This document shows positions 12,535 to 24,048 of a DNA stretch of 64,000 nucleotides, piece after piece (position 1 is the first letter of the stretch; each line of letters starts with the position of its first letter). Both the position numbers and the translations under genes were made by a program. The DNA is taken from NCBI GenBank assembly GCA_037892935.1, contig JAYXKI010000005.1, positions 186,001 through 250,000 of the forward strand, given 5' to 3'. The notes beneath the pieces were generated by a model that saw only the letters and a program-made list of their open reading frames with translations, did not search any database and was not told the origin of the DNA. The DNA is from Phlebopus portentosus. Lineage: Eukaryota > Basidiomycota > Agaricomycetes > Boletales > Boletinellaceae.

Positions 12535-14566
12535 GACGGCGGGCTGGGTTGGTCGGGAATAAGTCAACGAAGGTGTGCGCCAAGAGGGCTCAGAGGGCTT
12601 AGCGTGGATGCAGGGTCGTCTTCGGTGTAAACCCTACCGGAGCTTTATAAACAGGACTAAATTTGGCCCACATAATAATAATATAATCTCGTAAACCGGT
12701 CAGGCTGACAATGCTCTGCGGACACACCTAGAAAGTATGTCAGGTAGATCCCATGCCCTTCACTGCACTGCGTTGAGACCGTGGGTCACAGAATCACGTT
12801 CTCATCAAACATAATACTCCGACCATCACGAAATGGGCGCCGGTCAGGATTAGAACGTCCCAGCCTGATCAGGCAGATTGCTGCCGGGACAAGAATACAG
12901 CCGCGGGATTCTGCGTCGCCTCTTCACTTCCCCTCCATTTCCAGACGAGCTCCATGATCGAAGGACAGCGACCTTTGCTATCATCCCCATCTTTCAAGGC
13001 ACCGCCATCCGTGGAAATAATATTTATCCCATTAGACTGTTCTTCTCCTGACTTCTTAAAAGATTTCGCTTTGTCTTGGTTACTGTTGAACTGTGCGCTT
13101 CTCTCCTGTTATCAGTGTTAAGATTTGTTGTTCCGCGGATTTTTCAGCTTGAAAAAGCTCTGAAATTCGTAGAAAGCTCAATCAGATACGTATATCCATA
13201 GATTGGGTAGAAAACTGACCCACATGATGGTGGTAGATCGCACATTGTACGTCCTGGTTCTTCCTGGTGAATCAAACCCTAACCGTGGTGATGTCCAGAT
13301 CCAAAGATGGTGTGATGTGTAATAGATGCTTCCGGAAGAGCTGGGTAACGGGCCACTCCAGCACCCGGATGCGATTTGATTTCGGTGCATCGATGGAAAT
13401 TTTCAACCTCTCATCATCTAAACCAGACGAGATAAGTTTTTGTGAAAATACGATACTCTTCGAATGAATGAACATACTAACACCATTACTAGCGCCCGCT
13501 CGATTCGGTTTAGAAGTAAGAGACCACGCGTGCATTTTGCTCATGTAACATCAAGGAAGCTTGCGATTCCCGCACATTGACCTGGATTGACGCCGGACTT
13601 GGTATTAAGACCTTCCTTTTCCCAGACACATATACAACCTCACATATCATTGATACCAGGGACCACAGATTGGCTACAGAAGGTGACAATGAGGCTTCTA
13701 ACACACCCGATGCACCAATCTGTCAACATATTTTAGGGACTGGAAGGCTTCCATCTTTCGTGATGCAGTGCCTCACAGCGCCTCGAAATCCAGCCATCAC
13801 GCGAAATCTTGTTCTTTTTTCTTTCTTCGTGGTGCGCAATGTTGGCGGAGGGAATCACGGGGCTTCGGGGAGAGTAGGCATGAAGTCAGCCGGCCTGCCG
13901 AGATGTGCGAAGGGCAAGGCATCCTGCTTCGTCGTGTCGTGATGTCACGAGATATCAGTTCTTCCGGAAGCTGATCGGCGTCGAATTTATTAACCGTCCA
14001 TTTTTCCTTTTGGGCAGCACAGCAGCACGCCAGCACACCACCTAGTACTTAAGGTTACAAGAGCCAAGGTTCCAAAGTTCCAGACTAACTTAGGCCCTGC
14101 TTTACATGTAAACTCGCTTTCTCGCGGCATCACCGCTCCCCAGCCCTCGAACCGTGCCCAATCTCCAGCGAGTTCTACAAAATTTCTTGGGAGAGACTGT
14201 CCCTCGTGTACCGTCACACCATTTGCGGAATCGCCACGACGGAGGCCGAAAAACGATTTGATGCGAAAGCGAGGACTAACGAAGCAGATCAGATCCTGTT
14301 CTGTCTCTGATCGGAGTATATAGCCAGCTCCGTCCATAGTCCCATCCCCTTGCTATGTAATGTTATCAGCTATAAAATCGTGTGATGCGAGCAGTCCGTT
14401 CGTGCCGGTGTGATCTCAGAACCAGAACCACAACCAGAACCAGAAGACCACAAAAGAGGGTGATCGAATCGCTCTGTCACCAGCCTATTAATATTTCATA
14501 TTAAAGAACGCAGAACGCACATACATACATATATACCTAAGCGCCTAGCTCTTCTCGCCAGCAATC
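12535..14566. other. Long divergent intergenic region
   Basis: Lies between DUF6534 copy B (minus) and hydrolase copy 2 (plus). Short open frames with ATG occur at 13272-13544 (minus), 13577-13942 (plus) and 13990-14337 (minus). None has a recognisable domain. An imperfect AGAACC hexamer run sits at about 14417-14446 and an ACAT-rich run at 14518-14536, just before the hydrolase start. Both are short and probably leader or promoter sequence. Confidence 0.5.
12643..12649 (-). promoter_or_regulatory. TATA-like box of DUF6534 copy B
   Basis: TATAAAG on the minus strand, 109 nt upstream of the ATG. Copies C and E have the same heptamer at 61 and 49 nt upstream of their starts. Confidence 0.45.
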
Positions 14567-15879
14567 ATGTCCAAGGATCCCAACTACCGTCCTCGAGTCG
14601 CCCCTTCCCTCCAGCGAGCCTACGCCTGGTTCTGGCTCGGCACAATCCTCGTTCGTATACCCTACTGGGTCGTGACAAACTTGACGCCCGCACAACGACC
14701 CCGCAAGTCATGGCCACTTAAAAAGGCGGTGTTCCTAAGGTTCGTTCGCGCATGGCTCAAGGGATATGAGAAAGCGTGGGTATTTTCTGCTTCTTTAGGT
14801 AGCCCTCTTTACTAATTTTTGATTCCGTCTCTTTCCTTCTTGGGAATGAACATTGGTACTCCGACAATAGATACATGAAATTGGTTTCCCTTCCTCCTTC
14901 AGATCAGAACGTCGACACCGGCAAGGCAGTAAATGCTATCTACATCGAAGGCGCACCTGAGCTCATCACGGGAAAAGTCAAAGAATGGGCTGAAAAGGCC
15001 GGTGTTGGTGCTGAAAGAGTCCCTGGCTACTGGATGCACAAAGACGGTATCGATATCGCTGTCGAGGCAAAGGCCGACGAGAACGAGAAGGTTCTGTATT
15101 TCCTGCACGGCGGAGGATACACGATGTTGTCTGCACACCCAAGTGACCCATGTGGGAACATCGTTCGCGGGTTCCTTGAGTCTTGCCCATCAATCAAACG
15201 GTCGTTCAACCTCGAGTACCGGCTCACTTCTGTCCCTCCCGAACCAACGAGAGGCCAATTCCCATGCGCTTTAATCGATGCAATCTCGGGATACAATTAT
15301 TTGATCAACCAGCTCGGCTTCTCTCCATCCCAGATTATTATTGCCGGGAACTCGGCAGGTGCAAACCTCGCGCAGGCGCTCACGCGGTACTTGATCGAAT
15401 ACAAAGGGACGATACCCAAGCTCCCTGACGTCCCTTCCGCACTCGTGTTCCTTTCACCCTGGGCAGACATGAGCGGGTCCAACTGGTTCCCGGGCTCGTC
15501 ACACTTCACGAACGCAGGGCATGACACCATCACTCTCTTCCGCGTACCGCACGCCGTCGACGCACCACCAGCATTCATCGAGCCGTTCGGCCCAGATATC
15601 GTCTCCCAGACGCCGTACGTCTCCCCCGCATGCAAGTACGTTGAGGATGTCAGCTTCGAGGGCTTTCCGCGGACACTCATCAACTCCGGCGACGCCGAAG
15701 TCCTGCTCGACCAGTGCCGAGAGCTGTCCAACCGGATGAAAAAGTCAATGGGCGAGGACAAGGTCGTCTATTACGAAGCGAAGGATGCGTGGCACGATTA
15801 TCTCACTGTCTTCAACGAGCCGGAGCGATCAGAAACCCTGAAGGTCATTGCTGACTTTGTGGAAGGACCTGCGAAATGA
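14567..15879 (+). CDS. Alpha/beta-hydrolase fold-3 (HSL-like) esterase, copy 2
   Basis: Two exons, 14567-14775 and 14871-15879, sum to 1,218 nt: an intact 405-residue product. The GTGGGT donor was chosen because it alone joins the frames (KGYEKA/YMKLVSLPPS). The N-terminal hydrophobic stretch (WFWLGTILVRIPYWVVTNL) suggests membrane anchoring. Motifs: HGGGYTMLSAHP (oxyanion hole), GNSAGAN (Ser nucleophile), SPWADMSGS, the Asp in SGDAEVLLDQ, and His in DAWHDY. It is clearly a paralog of 5003-6263, shares the intron position, and is likewise next to a DUF6534 gene, but in divergent orientation. Predicted esterase/lipase, substrate unknown. Confidence 0.9.
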
Positions 15880-16151
15880 ATGCCTTCATTTTGAAGACCA
15901 ATCTACTCATTGTTGCTTGTTTTGCATGCTATATCTGACAAGTCCAGACATGCGTTTCAAGTAGTCTGACTGATAAAATCTGAAGGCTTTTCGCATCACT
16001 TCTATTTGCACGTGTCTGCAGTCGATAATATTAATACCATCCCAGCTCAAATATCGAAGTAGACGCGATGCCACTCAAATCTTATCTTATCAGTCGTTCC
16101 ACGCTCCGAACATGAAGACAGCGCAAGAGAGGATGGCCGGAATCCATTAAA

Positions 16152-17653
16152 TTATTGAATCTTCGCTAAGGCTAAACCGACGAGCCCAGAAATCTTCTCT
16201 CCCTTCATTGATAGTCTCGTAAGCTGTAACCATGAGAGGGCAAACAGAGCTATGTCCCCAGAACTAGAAAGTAACATTTACTTAACGGTGCAATACAAGT
16301 GTCAAAGCCGACGTACGGAATGGATGCGCCGCCATGAAGGCGCCAGGTTCGCCATGCACACAGAGCAGCGAGTCGGGCAACATAAAGTGATATTTCGACG
16401 CGTCGTTTATCCGGCAAGATAAGAATCCACAAAGAAGCAATAGAAGCGTTAATAAGCCATCTGAAAGCAAGCATGAAGTTCTTGAACTGACAGGCCAGAG
16501 AAGTGTGGCCAAAAGGCCTACCGAGTTCTCCTTAGCCACTCCTTGGGTAGGATACGCTGGAGCAAACAGGTCATTGCCCAGGCAGTGGTAACACTGAAAA
16601 TCAAATCAGATAATGCATATGATATCTCGCTTGGAACTTATATCTTACCTGGCGGATACAAATACCGTCCCGCGTATCGTCGCAGATAACCATCTTCGCA
16701 ACACAAGCATTGGATTCCTTAACGACATGAGCTCGGTCAGCGTCTAATCGGATAAGTCCAAAAATACATACTTTGATATCACCCTTCGCTTTGACAGAAG
16801 GAATGGTAGTGCGCTAAAAGCCCCAACCCACCAGGATGTTTTCAAAGATTCGCTCAGACAAGCGAACAAGTAGTTCTTGAAGCAACTTGGTTCTTGTGGG
16901 TGGAGCTTTTCGCATAGCTCGTAATTATGTCTTCTTTTCGGATGATGGTCGTCCAAAGGAGTTTCAGAGAAGGTAGCGTTCTGAAGTATCTCTTCTAATT
17001 CTGCCTTCTTCATGCTCGGTGGTACATAGTGCATAGAGTTCTAGAAGACGAGTTGATTAACAGTTAGTTGACGAGAAGAAAGCGAAGACGTTTGTACCGA
17101 AAAGATGACCCTCTCATATGCGTGAGGAAATCCTTCACTTTGGAAAAGAAATGCCCATAGCAAATACGCATTGCCCACTACATTCAGTATCCACGCAGGA
17201 GGTAGATACGGTCTCCAGCGGGAAGGTTTTCCGGAGTGATAGAGCGCAGAGGACGCTGCATACAGAACAACGTGAATCCTCCACGACGGAGGCAGCAAGG
17301 TGAGAAGCGTAGAAGAAAGAAGTTCTGCAGATCCTGGTGAACCAAAACGATAGCGAAGGTACCGGTAGACTCGTGGTAGTAAGGCTGGGAAAAGAGCTAT
17401 TCTGACAGCGCTCTCATCGACGACTGATTTCCATGGCTTATGGCGCTTCCTTCTGCAAACGCCGCGTCAGTTAGAAAGTCATGCGACCAAGCTTCCCAAA
17501 ATCTTCAGAAGCCTACCGAATTTGCGCAAAGAGAATTGGAATCGCTCTGGCTGACACGACTATAGCAAGAGCTGATAGAAGGACTTTGACGGAGTTTTTA
17601 TCTCTAATATATATTCTGGTTGGTGGGTTTGGCAGCTGTCGGTTTCGATGCAT
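16152..17653 (-). CDS. TMEM135-like multi-pass membrane protein
   Basis: Called ATG at 17653 (MHRNRQLPNPPTR). Coding blocks: VKVLLSALAIVVSARAIPI, then RKRHKPWKSVVDESAVRIAL, PPAWILNVVGNAYLLWAFLF, FPHAYERVIFS, HYVPPSMKKAELEEI, CEKLHPQEPSCFKNYLFACL, KTSWWVGAFSALPFLLSKRR and a C-terminal LARLAALCAWRTWRLHGGAS-like block, ending VGLALAKIQ with TAA at 16152. The Cys-x2-LHP-x4-C block and flanking helices match fungal TMEM135-like proteins, which are linked in animals to peroxisome and mitochondrial dynamics. Open coding continues upstream of the chosen ATG (ALRSAYFNLYSSK) to a plausible acceptor (CTGGCAG), so one or more N-terminal exons beyond 17,700 may be missing from this call. Confidence 0.65.
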
Positions 17654-18369
17654 TTTAGAAGAGTACAAGTTGAAGTATGCACTGCGAAGAGCTGCCAGCG
17701 GTCAAGATTAGACTAGGGGAATAGAATATCAACGTTTTCTCACGATCACGGGCGCTATGTTACACCAACCCATTTTCTCCCTTTTTTCATTGTATCAAAC
17801 AAGCACGAAGCTTTCCCGGCTAAAGCCGCCACCGCCGACAGAAAGCGGCGAAATGTCAAAATAGGAAGTAAAATTCGGTATATTTCTGCAGGCATTGTCG
17901 AACTATCTGATTGCTTCTGTCGCTTTCTGACGTACGTACGACTTTACCTTCGTGAATTCACTGTCCGTAAGAATCAAGACTAGAAGACTCAGACTCGGAT
18001 CGCGTTTGATACGATATGATCGGCTGGTTGTGCTTCGTGATGATGATCTGCAGACATCATATGTTGAAATGTGTGCATAGCCTCACACAACATCAACGTA
18101 ACTCCGATATGGTTACTTTTATACGACATAGTCCATTTGGCAAGCCCGCAACACGCCGCCCTGGGAAATTTATCTGATAATCCTTGAAACTTTGATAGGT
18201 ATGTTCTTCACGTTTTATTAGCATCCGAAGTCTTTATCCAGACTCACTATTCCTGTACAATAGCTAGAATCTCTTGGGTGCACATCGTTCTCCTGTGCTC
18301 CTGCGGTTGAATGAAGAAGCCAGCTTTGTGTGTCCCGAAAGTTTAGACCGGACTCAAGCCGAGCATTAC

Positions 18370-18720
18370 ATGAAGCGCAATGGAGAAGATTTCATCAAGA
18401 GCCGAGATTCCAGTTGACTCAGCTTTATTGACATCGGAAGGAGCACATGGTGAAACCACAGCCATATCGGCACAAACCCATTTTCTCCGAACCTACTCTC
18501 GGAAAGAGGCGACTATTTTGTTTGATACAGGAGCTCCTGTGATGCGGAAATGATGAGTGTCAATTGTTTTTCCGGTATGCACAATACGGTGATAAAAGTT
18601 CATACCTTGATAATCAATATGTCCGGGTCTTATTGCGCTATAGACTAGCATAGACGGAGTGTGTGTGATCTGTGACTCTATCACCGTTCAATGGAAGTAC
18701 GCACAGTTGCTTTCGCCCTT
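18370..18720. repeat. Diverged duplicate of DNA upstream of copy E
   Basis: Segments such as gatttcatcaagagccgaga, ctctcggaaaga, tttttccggtatgcacaa and tgataatcaat recur in the same order at 36,395-36,760 as gattcatcaagagctcgga, ttctcggaaaga, tttcttccggtatgtacga and tggtaatcaat. Both lie a few hundred bp upstream of a DUF6534 start, so upstream DNA was copied with the gene. It appears non-coding. Confidence 0.55.
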
Positions 18721-19004
18721 CACGTGTCTTTGTCCCACGTAGACGGCACCGTGCCAATACTGCCAAGGTGAGAGGCAAAGCGATCGCAAGCAGCCACTTA
18801 GCAGTTCATTCACTGGGAATTTCTCAGGGTCCGCATGTCGTGATGACCGGAGGTCAGACCTCACTTCTATCTTCTCTTTGATCTGATAAATTAGAGTTTC
18901 CGCGGGCGAAAGTGGATGTTGGAAACATCAGACATGCCTAATTGGGTGTCAAAAGCTTCATCAGCTGGGCAGAGCTTTCCCAAATGATTGTGACAATTCC
19001 CGGA

Positions 19005-19011
19005 TATAAAG
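19005..19011 (+). promoter_or_regulatory. TATA-like box of DUF6534 copy C
   Basis: TATAAAG, 61 nt before the ATG at 19072. Confidence 0.5.
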
Positions 19012-19071
19012 TCCATTGTAGAATACTTCCGAACCCCATCCTAAGGCCCGCCCATAGCTATCTCTGTCAAA

Positions 19072-20683
19072 ATGTCTTCCAGTGGTGCTGTGTCTGAGCT
19101 AGATAGCACTGTACGTCTGACTGTTTGCCCTCCGCTGCCCTGCATTCGCTGAACAGCAATTGCAAAGTACGGATGCCTATTCCTCATCGGAACGTGCGTC
19201 CTTATACTTGAGATAAGCTGCTTTATGACCGGATTGACTACTTCTGCCTCGCGCAGCTTCTCCACAACGTCAGTAGCAGCAGAATACTTGTCTCAACTGG
19301 CCTACTTGCTCATATTAAAGTGTTAAGACTTTGGGCTGTTAGCTGTCTCCAGCTATGGTTTTACATCGAGGTACGGTCTTTTCTATCAATCCATGGCTAA
19401 CAAATGAAATACTTACTGACTGTGTCGTTACTGTAACTAGAAATATATACATAGCGACAAGCTATGGCTCAAGCTTTATACCATCTTGCTGTGGATTCTC
19501 AGCACTCTGTATCTTATATTTGTCCTGAAGTTCTTGTACATGTACTTCATTAAGGAGTTCGGGAACGTCGCATTCATAGACCATCTCCCGAAGCAAGTTT
19601 GTATATCATTATGCGATAGTGCACTTAGCTGATGATGAATCTCCCAACCAGAGACATCTATCGGACGGCACCGTTTTCGCCTGCCATTTGTGCTATGGTA
19701 CAGGCGTTATTCGTTATGCGCGCGTTAAGTAGCGAAATAATAGTCAACTGTCACGGGGGCTAATCTTTTGCGCTCAGTGAGCAACAATAATTACTTCCTG
19801 ACTGGATTTTTGGCCTGTACCGTTATAGCGCAATTAGTGTTGACGATCATATTCCTTCATAAACTCCGCAATTTCGACCAGCTAAGCCAGCTCTCGACTA
19901 TACTCGACTTCGAACGGGCCATGAACATCCTCGTACTATTCACTGACACAGTCATCGCGCTTACTCTGATTTGGCTCCTGTGGAGGCGTCGATCGGGCTT
20001 CAAGAAGACAGAAGGAATAATCAGGAAGCTCGTGGCATTCACGGTCGGAACCGGTCTGATCACTGGTGTCATGGCCATTGTGGCATTCATCGCTGCGCAG
20101 ACTGCCCCAGAAACATTCATTTACCTCCTTATTGATTACTGTATGGCAAAATGTAGGTTTCCATTGCGCATCTGCCTTCTATCTATTGGAGAATGCTTCT
20201 GACCGATTTCATCGGATTTCTAGTGTATTACAACTGTATGCTTGCTTCGTTGAACGCAAGATCTGCTCTCCGCAGCAGCAATATGAACTCGACAGCCGGA
20301 GGTTTGAGCATCCATTTGGACGACCTTGCCTCTCCTAGTGCTTCGCAAACACGCGCCACCCGTGGCTCGACTACAGTCAGTACCAACTCTTATGGGGTAA
20401 GTGTGCGGCAAGGCGATCGTTTTGAGATTGACTGGCTAACATCGTTTATCCTTTGATGTCATTATAGGGATATAAACCGAAGGCGATCGAATGCAGAGTC
20501 GACATTGATATTAACTCTGGGGAAAGTACACGCGATGTATGTGTTTAACATTTCTGTTGCAGTAACTTACGTGGTTTTCGGATCTCGCTCACATCTTTGA
20601 ACAATGGCCCATAGCTCGAAAGAGAGAACTCCGCGACCGATCTACGCAAAACAACGGACTCGATAGGTTCTTCTGTTGTCTGA
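19072..20683 (+). CDS. DUF6534 multi-pass membrane protein, copy C
   Basis: Exon 1 from ATG 19072 (MSSSGAVSELDST). Exon 2 is 19168-19193 (26 nt, YGCLFLIG) and exon 3 is 19343-19370 (28 nt, CLQLWFYIE). Exon 4 encodes SDKLWLKLYTILLWIL and FLYMYFIKEFGNV, and later exons encode DIYRTAPFSPAICAMVQALF, NNYFLTGFLACTVIAQL, LDFERAMNILVLFTDTVIAL, GIIRKLVAFTVGTGLITGVM and YYNCMLASLNARSALR. The tail has SIHLDDLAS, KPKAIECRVDIDINSGES and the last exon LERENSATDLRKTTDSIGSS, TGA at 20681-20683. Frame is intact throughout. Uncharacterised DUF6534 family; membrane topology about seven helices. Convergent with bleomycin hydrolase. Confidence 0.85.
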
Positions 20684-21175
20684 TGCCCGTTGTTGTAGAC
20701 TATATTGTAGATCTATTATTGTACGTGAAGGATGCCATGTGTGTATGCATACAGTCCGACATTATTACGCTTAGAGTGGGATATTCGATCTAACGAAGTA
20801 AATTGATTTCTCGAAAGGACAGGGTCGGCGATACCATCCCTGATCTTCTAGAGTTGGGCGATCCGACATTGTTTGAAAGCCAGGCACGGAAAACCAGGAT
20901 TTAATGTGACTTTACCGAACTTCAGAATCCATGCTTCAGAATACTACAAGTCTCACCGTATTCCTCGTCGAAGCAAGCGGACGATTCGCTCGCCAACAGA
21001 GTAATCTGATAGAAACCAATCAAATCTCGACTGAGACCGGCAACGGTCGGCTTTACATAGCGGAGTGAATAAAACTTTGGAATCCGTGGACAGTCGGAGC
21101 GGACCAAACAGCCCGACTGAATTGCAAAGTAAATTGGTATACAACAATGTAGAATAAGCTGGATCAATTTCAAAA
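20684..21175. other. Convergent 3' intergenic region
   Basis: Between the 3' ends of DUF6534 copy C and bleomycin hydrolase. I see only short non-coding open frames. Confidence 0.55.
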
Positions 21176-22957
21176 TCACGCCAGAGAGCCCTGAATTCCG
21201 CCATCAGCGTCTATGACAGGACAAAGCGTAACAAGGCTCACCATAGGATCCCACGGTGGTAGAACGACCTTCTCCCCGGACTCGAATACCCGTACGAGCT
21301 CCCTTGGCGCGAGTGCCTTCGGTACAACCACCTGATACACAAACTCGTTGAACCACTTGTCCGTCATGACGAAGAACCCTTTATCGCCTCTATCAGGTCC
21401 CCAAGAGTTTTCAACGCGATAACGGGTCGCCTGACCAGTGACAGAATCTATATGGGCGCCTGTGATGACCATGGCATGTGTCATTGCCGATTCATTCGTC
21501 TGCAGGCGTTCCGCTTTGGTCATGCCCAGAGTAATGTTGAACGCATTCTCAAGACCGGGCGTGTGCAAAGCCGTGTCCATGATGCCGAGGCTACTGTCTG
21601 AAAACTGATTGACATCGCATCCAAAGAAAACGGGCTGCCCGGCCTTGAGCATCTTTACGACCGTCGTCTTGAGATCACTGATCTCGGTGTTTACATCTGT
21701 TTCGCGGTATTAATAACTGACATATTGGTGACATATTGGCGAAAAGATGAAAGCGCGCTCACAAAGAACTTCTCGTCCACCCACGATATTACCTAGCCTG
21801 TCAACGGTGTATAATTTCTTGTATTCGTTACGAGGGTCATTGATGATAGAGAAACATTCCGTTGGCTATACAGACGAGTGAGAAAATCATACATTACAAC
21901 CCATCAGAAGAGCTAACGAACCGGATATTGCTTCGAGACGAAGACCTTATAAAATTCGATTGGCGTGCCGGACCATGATTTCGGTTTACCGTCCTTATCA
22001 TAATAATCCCATGTGAACTGGACATCAGGTCGCGGTGGGACTCCCAGCGTTGCCGTCATGATACTCCATATTTCCTTCATTAGCTCCTCTTTCTTTGCCC
22101 GTACAGTCTTCACGAGCACATCTTTGCTGACCGACGTTTGCAGAGAGATGCTCAGACGCCGAAGGACCAGTGCGTGCTCTCGCAACTTGAGCTTTAGAAG
22201 CTTGTTCATGTTACTTGACGCGGAGGAAGAATGGGATTCTGGGTATACTGCTTGAGGGACAACCCCATACGTCTAGGAAGAAAATCAGGCAATTGCCTCC
22301 CTTTGATCATAACTCAGAAATCGGATACCTCTAGCAGATTCACGGCCATGTCCCACTGGCCACCGTCCGAGATAAGGTCGTCCGACAGGAAGTTAACCAC
22401 TCGATCATCCAAAGGAAAGTCAGCAATCTGGATAGATTGTTCGAGGTACCAGTTGCATTTGTTAAGCTTATCCCAGAAGAACAGATAGGACTTGGCATAG
22501 CGTATCAGAACATTTTCTTGATACGTACAAATCACCGAGGACTCACCTGCGATAACTGGAATTCCTTTAGTCCAAGCTTCTGCATGATGGAATGACGCAA
22601 CACATTCGTTGTAGCGAATAGCCAGCATCTCCCACTCGACTTCTGATTCGTTATCGGGTCCGTCTTGAAGTCAAGCTGAAGGTTGAAAACGTGCTGGTCC
22701 GTAACCCGAGCATTGCGTGCAACGAGAGCAGTCTTGTAGTCTGTGTCAACAAGAATGGTACGCGCAAGCTGAATTTTAAGGTCATTCATAGCCTCATCCT
22801 CCCATTGCTCTATGTTCTTCAAAGAGATGGACCCGTCCTGAGAAACAGGTTCCGAAGACTTGAAGTCGAGCTGGTCACGATCACTGGGCTCCTTCTCGGA
22901 CCTCGTTTCGCATCCGAAAGATTCTGCATGTACAGCCTTTGACTGCGAGGAGCCCAT
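21176..22957 (-). CDS. Bleomycin hydrolase (papain-like C1B cysteine aminopeptidase)
   Basis: ATG at 22957 gives MGSSQSKAVHAESFG, a possible N-myristoylation start; an in-frame upstream ATG at 23005 is less likely. Exon 1 (to 22547) ends after the catalytic-Cys motif SSGRCWLFATTNVLR. Then SYLFFWDKLNKCNWYLEQSI, GGQWDMAVNLLE, VQFTWDYYDKDGKPKSW, PVFFGCDVNQFSD, MTHAMVITG (catalytic His) and YRVENSWGPDRGDKGFF (catalytic Asn). The last intron (donor right after PPWDPM) restores the family C-terminus GSLA, which the self-processing enzyme is known to use as an active-site plug. TGA at 21176. Family role: cytosolic homohexameric aminopeptidase in peptide turnover. All visible catalytic residues are present. 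Confidence 0.93.
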
Positions 22958-24048
22958 CGTGGTGGAAGGAGAATAACGAACGCGATCACACGCGTGAAAG
23001 ATCATGATGCTAAATGTAGGCGATCACCGGTGGTAAGCCATAATCGGCCCTCTCTGACTGGACGCTGGTCCTGAGGTGGTCGATGCTCCGTTCTGGCCCC
23101 ATCGGGCCAGAAACCTGTGTGAGGTATTTCATTAGGTCGAGCGTAGCGACTGGAGGCTACAAAAGTAGAAGAAACCTCACAGAGGATCCCGTCCTTGGTT
23201 TTAAGGAAAATAGCTCACATGACTTCAGATTATTACGTAAGCACACTTGGTCAGACTATTTTGTTTAAAATTCTTACCCACCATGGCACTCTCGTCCACA
23301 CCTGAACCCCGAGCCTGCCAGCGTATCGAGTACTTGAATAATCTACTGGCATGACTCATGAGTGCAACAACTGGAACTGCATTATTAAAAGTGACTACCT
23401 GGAGAACACTTCCATGCCTTTTCCAGTTGCCTTGAGTCCGTTTTGCACTGACTTCCTTGATCCGATGAGGACTGCTTGACTTCACGGTCTCACATTCCGA
23501 GTCGGAGAATCTTGAAACGAGAGAAACGTCTCCGTGGTGGCTCATGGGGCAGGAATTTGATGCGGGCAAGGTTCTGCTGCTTCGCGTGGGGAGATGCGAG
23601 TCGTCATCAACATCCTATTGATAAACATAAGTGATTGACATACCAAAATGCATGGGCAGTTACAGCGGATGCCAAGCTATAATAGCTGAATAGAAACTCT
23701 GGATTCTAAATGAACGTTGAGGAGGAGGAAAGAGAGAAATGTGTTAGTTGCGATGACTACGGGGCTTCCATAAGGTGGAGGGAAAGAGAAGGAAAGTCAA
23801 AGATGCCGATCGGAATTACCACTGCACTATCAATGGTTTCAGTGGAGTCTGCAACTTCTTTGATTCGTCTCTGATGTCTGAAGTTCTTGTGACTGGAGAC
23901 TATTTTAAAACGAGGACATAATCCAACATACTTAATCGGGCGCCGGAGCAGAAAACATTCCGGCAGCTCCTTTCTTTCCTACAACCCTGCAGTCCTCTTC
24001 TCCCCTTTGCTGTACAACACCTCATTGGGTCTACTCTGTCAATCTGAA
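22958..24048. other. Divergent promoter region, bleomycin hydrolase / DUF6534 copy D
   Basis: No gene recognised. A minus-strand 114-codon open frame at 23225-23569 has no recognisable domain. Confidence 0.5.

Larger units (their letters stand above)
17654..19071. other. Intergenic upstream of DUF6534 copy C
   Basis: May hold N-terminal exon(s) of the TMEM135-like gene between 17,660 and 17,990. The part 18,370-18,720 is homologous, though diverged, to 36,395-36,760 upstream of DUF6534 copy E (separate entry). No further gene recognised. Confidence 0.5.

Noticed and set aside
17735..17749. 15-mer TTTTCTCACGATCAC shared with 26721-26735
   Set aside because: Single short match with little surrounding similarity; could be chance.
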